Origin: Cyrtodaria siliqua
Lineage: Eukaryota; Mollusca; Bivalvia; Adapedonta; Hiatellidae
Reading direction: 5' to 3'
DNA: 64,000 nt
Assembly: GCA_037043455.1 (NCBI GenBank)
Contig: JAWPHD010005119.1
Span: 106,355 to 170,354, forward strand
Shown: positions 60,293-64,000 of the stretch, in pieces
Layout: each line of letters begins with the position of its first letter
How positions within the stretch are numbered: position 1 is the first letter of the stretch
Notes under the pieces: generated by a model
What the model was told of the DNA's origin: nothing
Databases searched by the model: none
The model's input: only the letters and a program-made list of their open reading frames with translations
Translations under genes and position numbers: made by a program

Positions 60293-60505
60293 GAAGGATC
60301 TAATTCTACTAACGAAAAGAGTCCTATTATGTTTTTGCGATACGCGAGCCCGCCCGGTTTACGTCCCCATCAGACGGATGAGGGAAAGGGCAAGTGTCTT
60401 GCTCAAGAACACACGGACGAAATTCACTGGTGCCGGTTAGGTTTGAACCAGGGTACACTGGATGTCATGACGCTAGTGCTATCCACCGCATCAGGATACA
60501 ACTAA
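60188..60505 (-). mobile_element. SINE family S1, copy 2, carrying a long (AG)n
   Basis: Reverse of 3492-3830: 'tggttcatcaacac', 'cggtttacgtccccatcagacgg', 'gtcttgctcaagaacac', 'ttaggtttgaacc' (B box complement). The short 'ctctctct' of copy 1 is here about 48 bp of AG (60241-60288). Confidence 0.8.
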
Positions 60506-60689
60506 AATGTTAAAACGTCATGAAGGTTATACCCATGAAGGTTCACAACGGCCAATCTTATCTAGCAAGTTGGCTTCATGTATGTCGAGTTGCAATATGC
60601 CTGCAAAAATGATATATAGGGTCCTACAGAAACCACAGCGTTCAAACGCAATGGCATCGTAGGTCCGCACTGTACTTAATTGTATAATT

Positions 60690-60815
60690 CTATCACGGAT
60701 GTTTCAAGAACCCGTAAATAAAACTATACTTTTTAACCGGCACATATACAAATGACCTGGATAGAGTTTGGACAAACGTTTTTTCGTAATTTTGCCGTTA
60801 TTTGTTTGCTTCGTT
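60690..60815 (+). repeat. Dispersed repeat shared with 4340-4500
   Basis: Same order of blocks as the partner copy. Confidence 0.6.
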
Positions 60816-60846
60816 TCTTTAATTCAAACTCACGTTTTGGGGTTTG

Positions 60847-61270
60847 ATCTGGATGGTTAAAGGTATGAAACCACTATAGACACCATTGTTATGTCACATC
60901 TGGATGGTTAAAGGGACACAAGGCAATATTGATTTTTTAAAAACTCACGGCGTCCCGTTAGTTTTTCTCTTCACTTGCATTTGTTCAATCATTAATAGTA
61001 ATTATTAGAATAGTTCAAAGCAAATTATTTTTACAAATTACTGACTTTTTATAATAGTGTATAAATAATGTTTTTAAAAATTTGGTGAAATAGTGAAGAA
61101 AATTGAAATCTCAATTTTTTATTTAATTATATGCAAGCAGTTTTAAAGTCAAAATGACGTAGGATAAGTAAATTGAGGAGCAAATTTTAATGTTTGAATA
61201 AAACTCAAGATTGCCTTGTGTCCTTTTAAAGGTAAGAAACCACTATAGACACCAATGTTATGTCACATAT
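60847..61270. repeat. 51-bp tandem duplication, second copy split by a MITE
   Basis: 'atctggatggttaaaggtat' starts at 60847 and 60898. The second copy breaks after ggatggTTAA (60908-60911) and resumes at TTAA-aggtaagaaacc (61226-). Confidence 0.92.
60912..61225. mobile_element. TTAA MITE family M1, copy E
   Basis: 314 bp between two TTAA: agggacacaaggcaat ... attgccttgtgtcctt. Interior as copy D. Confidence 0.92.
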
Positions 61271-62515
61271 TAAAAAAAAAAGATTTACTGCAAATTCAAC
61301 TCAAGTATGGATAATGCAGCAGTGTAATGTTCATATAGAAAACTAATTTTCCCCTTGAAAAATCACCAGAAAAGGTGGGGTCACAAGACATGTAAGAAAG
61401 TTCTTGTTTGTTTACTAAGCAGGTCAAGGGTCATTGATGTTTGTCCACAAAGTGTAAGCATAGAGTCGCAATTTCGAAAAAATCATCAGTGATCCAGTAA
61501 AACCTATTAATACGCTTCTTATACATACAACCACAAAATCGAACAGAAATGGGCAGTTTTCCTCTACTTATAATGCACATTTCTATTAAAAAAGGAGAGA
61601 TTACTTTTTATTATAGGAAATGCATTCGACTACACCTCGGAGGTTTACATGTAATTAGTGGTGGTAAACCTATAAGAGAAGAAAACATGTTCAGATGTTT
61701 CTTAAATGAGGATTTTGTGTTGTCATTTTCATAACAAGCTTAAAAACACCCACTTCATGCAAATCGAATGATTATTTGCCGAGATATGGTATTGTGAATA
61801 CCAAGGACAAAAGTCTTAAATCAACAAAAGTCAGAGATACTTTTTTTATTAACTTTTGCTCTATCTGAATTGTCATGCCAAATGGCATTTCTTGTCAATA
61901 CACCATATTAAATAGATCAAATGTTTAGAATTAATAAAATATGCATTTTAGGTACAATTAGGACGATGATTTGTTGCCAATTATGTCGATTTTCATACCA
62001 AAGTTGATTTTTTAAGCAACTTCTTCAAAATTAGTGGTACCATACCTGATTATAGTAGCGAATAATGCCAAAAATACTGCTAAAATCAAAATTGGTAGTA
62101 GCTGAACGCTACCAAGTCGAGTTTAATGATAAGGAATCATATTTTACCTTTTACACAAATCTTCAGGTTTACATGAAATTAGTGGTGGTAAACCTAAATT
62201 TATCCTTTTTATATTGTGTCTAAAGAGTTGGGTTTCTTAAAATGTAAGTTATACATGTACCTCGTCGTCAGTAGGTTTAGAAACGTTGTACATTTGTTGT
62301 AAAATGTGGCTATTGTAGGCGAGATAGCTACATATACATTATTTTATGACATTAGCATGGTCACTGAAATTCCCTTTGTATTTGAAATTGTAGCATGGTC
62401 ACTGACATTCCTTTTGCATTTACACTGGTGTAAATTGTTTAATATGTCAGAATAAATGGTACCAGTTACTGGAAATTATAGTATGGCAGCTGAAATGGAC
62501 ATGCTACAAAACAAA
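61271..62515. other. Sparse sequence with two copies of a small hairpin
   Basis: 'aggtttacatg.aattagtgg' + 'tggtaaacct' occurs at 61640-61672 and 62166-62196. Each copy pairs AGGTTTAC with GTAAACCT. 62245-62300 is the reverse of the 'aaacctactgatgacaagg' repeat at 3845-3865. No gene seen. Confidence 0.5.
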
Positions 62516-62520
62516 AAATA

Positions 62521-62632
62521 GAGTATAGTGTCATCTAGTTGCTTGGTTTAAACATCGAAATGGGCGTAACACCTCGATGGGCTACGCCCATTTCGATGTT
62601 TAAGTCAACCAACTCCATGACACCATACACTA
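62521..62632. mobile_element. Palindromic mini-element
   Basis: Arms 62521-62568 and 62582-62632 share 'taaacatcgaaatgggcgta' perfectly and 'gtgtcat..agttg' outside it, around a 13-nt loop. Confidence 0.75.
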
Positions 62633-62802
62633 TGTATTACCAGGGCTCTATAGGACATTTTCGTCCCAGCTATCATCTTTACATATGCAGACATTGGTGT
62701 CGATAAAACAATTAATAAAATAGACGAATGTAAGAATGTCTATTCAAACAATAATATGTTTAAACAATTTTATTTAAAAAGAAATTTTAAAAAAAATCCT
62801 CT

Positions 62803-62874
62803 TGGAGATGCCGGGGATCGAACCCGGGGCCTTTCACATGCAAAGCGAACGCTCTACCACTGAGCCACATCCCC
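62803..62874 (-). tRNA. tRNA-Ala (anticodon TGC)
   Basis: The 72-nt minus-strand sequence starts GGGGATGTGGCTCAGTGG. The anticodon loop is TTTGCAT (TGC), the T arm CCGGG-TTCGATC-CCCGG is perfect, and the acceptor stem GGGGATG pairs with CATCTCC (one G-T). The discriminator is A. GGGGATG...CATCTCCA is the canonical eukaryotic tRNA-Ala frame. A T7 run follows within 8 nt of the 3' end as an RNA polymerase III terminator, and the flanks carry no SINE body, so this is a gene and not a SINE head. No intron. Confidence 0.95.
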
Positions 62875-62879
62875 AACTG

Positions 62880-63730
62880 AAAGATACTGACATAAACACT
62901 CTAATTATTTTTAATCACCAATCGGAACACTGAGCGACGTTGCTATTTACCAATCTCCACGTAGAGTTATCGTTCCTTGCACTTGCATATAAAACATATT
63001 ATATCAAATGAGGAACGGGTACAGAATGATAATTTACAATTTATATTGCCCTCTTCGCCAATTTCCGTACCATCGGAACTCTTCGCCAATTTCCGTACTC
63101 GGTAAAATTGCAATCGGAACTGTATCGTCGGGTTCCGTCACTCGGGAAATTGGCGATGAGTTCGCGATCGATTAGACTGCTTCACTGCGCACGCATGGGA
63201 CGACATCAAAAAAATTCAATTTGATTAGTTTTGAGACAGGCATGCTATTTTTTTCTGAAAAAGAAAGAAAATGCGAAAAAATTAGGAGGTATTTGTTTTG
63301 TTCCTTTTAAAATTCTAAATATTTCATAATTTTGATTTTTTTCCTATGTTGACACATTACACATTTGCATACAAGTGACCTTATGAACATTATACATTGC
63401 ATCATTTACAAAATTCCCCGTTAATAAGCGACCAAAATCACCATATACAGACAATTTCAGTAAGGTACCAAATACTATTTTAGCAGTTAATGTTGTTGTT
63501 TTTTTCTTTTGCCGCAAATATGCAGAGAAGGTGAATCATCCATTACATTAAATCGTTAATATGTTCATGTACATAATTGTATTAAAATAAAATTATATAT
63601 AAAATTTTACTTACGTGAAAAATGGAACGCTACTAACTCGTACGTCTACACATTTATATACATTTATCATGCAGATATGCACTTTTCAGCCTAATAGAGG
63701 TGACCTATTAAATTTTGCTTTATTAGGCAC
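62880..63730. other. Intergenic; short tandem and inverted repeats upstream of the promoter block
   Basis: 'ctcttcgccaatttccgtac' occurs twice (63050-63070, 63080-63099) and its complement 'gggaaattggcgat' at 63146-63159. A donor-like cac|gtaagt lies on the minus strand near 63615. Confidence 0.4.
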
Positions 63731-63733
63731 TGA

Positions 63734-63840
63734 CCAATAGAGCAAATCAATGCGGAATCCCTCGGCGTTTATTGTACGTTACGTTATCTGACGTCATGTA
63801 CGTAACTTTGCCTGACGTCATAAAACAATCAAAAAACAAC
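63734..63840 (+). promoter_or_regulatory. Promoter-like block: CCAAT and two CRE sites
   Basis: CCAAT at 63734-63738; perfect TGACGTCA at 63789-63796 and 63813-63820, 24 bp apart; 'aacATGGCGac' at 63838-63847 is a YY1-type motif often found at start sites. There is no TATA box at a fitting distance. Confidence 0.6.
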
Positions 63841-63880
63841 ATGGCGACGTCCTCGATAAGCGTACCATTCTGAGAAATAG
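63841..63880 (+). other. Candidate first exon of a rightward gene
   Basis: ATGGCGACGTCC opens a 10-codon frame (MATSSISVPF-stop at 63871-63873). Then 'gaaatag|gtaataatag' gives a donor at 63881. Either a uORF in a 5' UTR exon, or the start codon of a protein with an earlier, unseen donor; the gene continues beyond the window. Confidence 0.45.
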
Positions 63881-64000
63881 GTAATAATAGTAATTCATAC
63901 AGAAAATATGGATAATCTACATGATAAATATAATATTATGTCAGTGCCTTTTACTATCAAGTTTATTAGGCTCGGCACGAAAACAAAGAATGGCTCGGCA

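Overview
This is a eukaryotic, AT-rich, repeat-dominated genomic window, very probably from a bivalve mollusc. The signs are split genes with GT-AG introns, tRNA-headed SINEs with mollusc-type bodies, and many arrays of 145-330 bp units of the 'gaccttgacc / gacctagtgacc / tttcatcaagat' kind ending in ACGGAC microsatellite. That architecture is known from bivalve 'pearl'-type and tandem-repeat-bearing Helitron-like elements. The species cannot be read from the window. Only three genes are well supported, plus one candidate first exon; the rest is mobile elements and tandem arrays.

Genes. (1) 431-1932 (+): the last three coding exons of a USP8-like ubiquitin-specific protease, carrying the catalytic His and Asp boxes. 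It enters from the left edge, and its terminal exon and 3' UTR are tandemly triplicated to about 2345. (2) 15058-24805 (-): a giant C2H2 zinc-finger protein. A 6.9 kb exon encodes 17 fingers in clusters of 8, 6 and 3, separated by long disordered, acidic and Ser/Thr-rich linkers with a PTDLS CtBP-type motif. A short upstream exon at 24784-24932 supplies the in-frame true start (MDSVTVNG...), preceded by an in-frame stop. (3) 62803-62874 (-): a tRNA-Ala(UGC) gene with a T-run terminator. (4) 63734-63880 (+): a promoter-like block (CCAAT, two perfect CRE sites) and a likely first exon that leaves the window.

Layout. 1-2345 USP end; 2346-15000 SINEs, TTAA-flanked MITEs, a 62-bp satellite and several minisatellites; 15058-24932 zinc-finger gene, whose first intron holds a 0.94 kb array element, a 16-bp array and a 144-bp array; 25042-27508 a 2.5 kb array of 19-22 bp units ending at a MITE; 27960-35650 minisatellites, MITEs and a 2.7 kb inverted repeat; 35925-42010 three array elements with short hairpins and a 303-bp tandem duplication; 42445-50480 TIR elements, SINEs and arrays; 50483-59054 an 8.6 kb array element with terminal hairpins, split by a 3.9 kb insertion; 59055-64000 sparse sequence, a SINE, a MITE with its paralogous empty site, the tRNA and the promoter.

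The main theme is traffic between transposable elements and tandem arrays. Two MITEs sit beside arrays whose monomers contain their own terminal sequence, one array carries a MITE inside a unit, a SINE has seeded a microsatellite, and a family of elements carries internal arrays between hairpins. All readings are by eye; copy numbers and boundaries of degenerate repeats are approximate.
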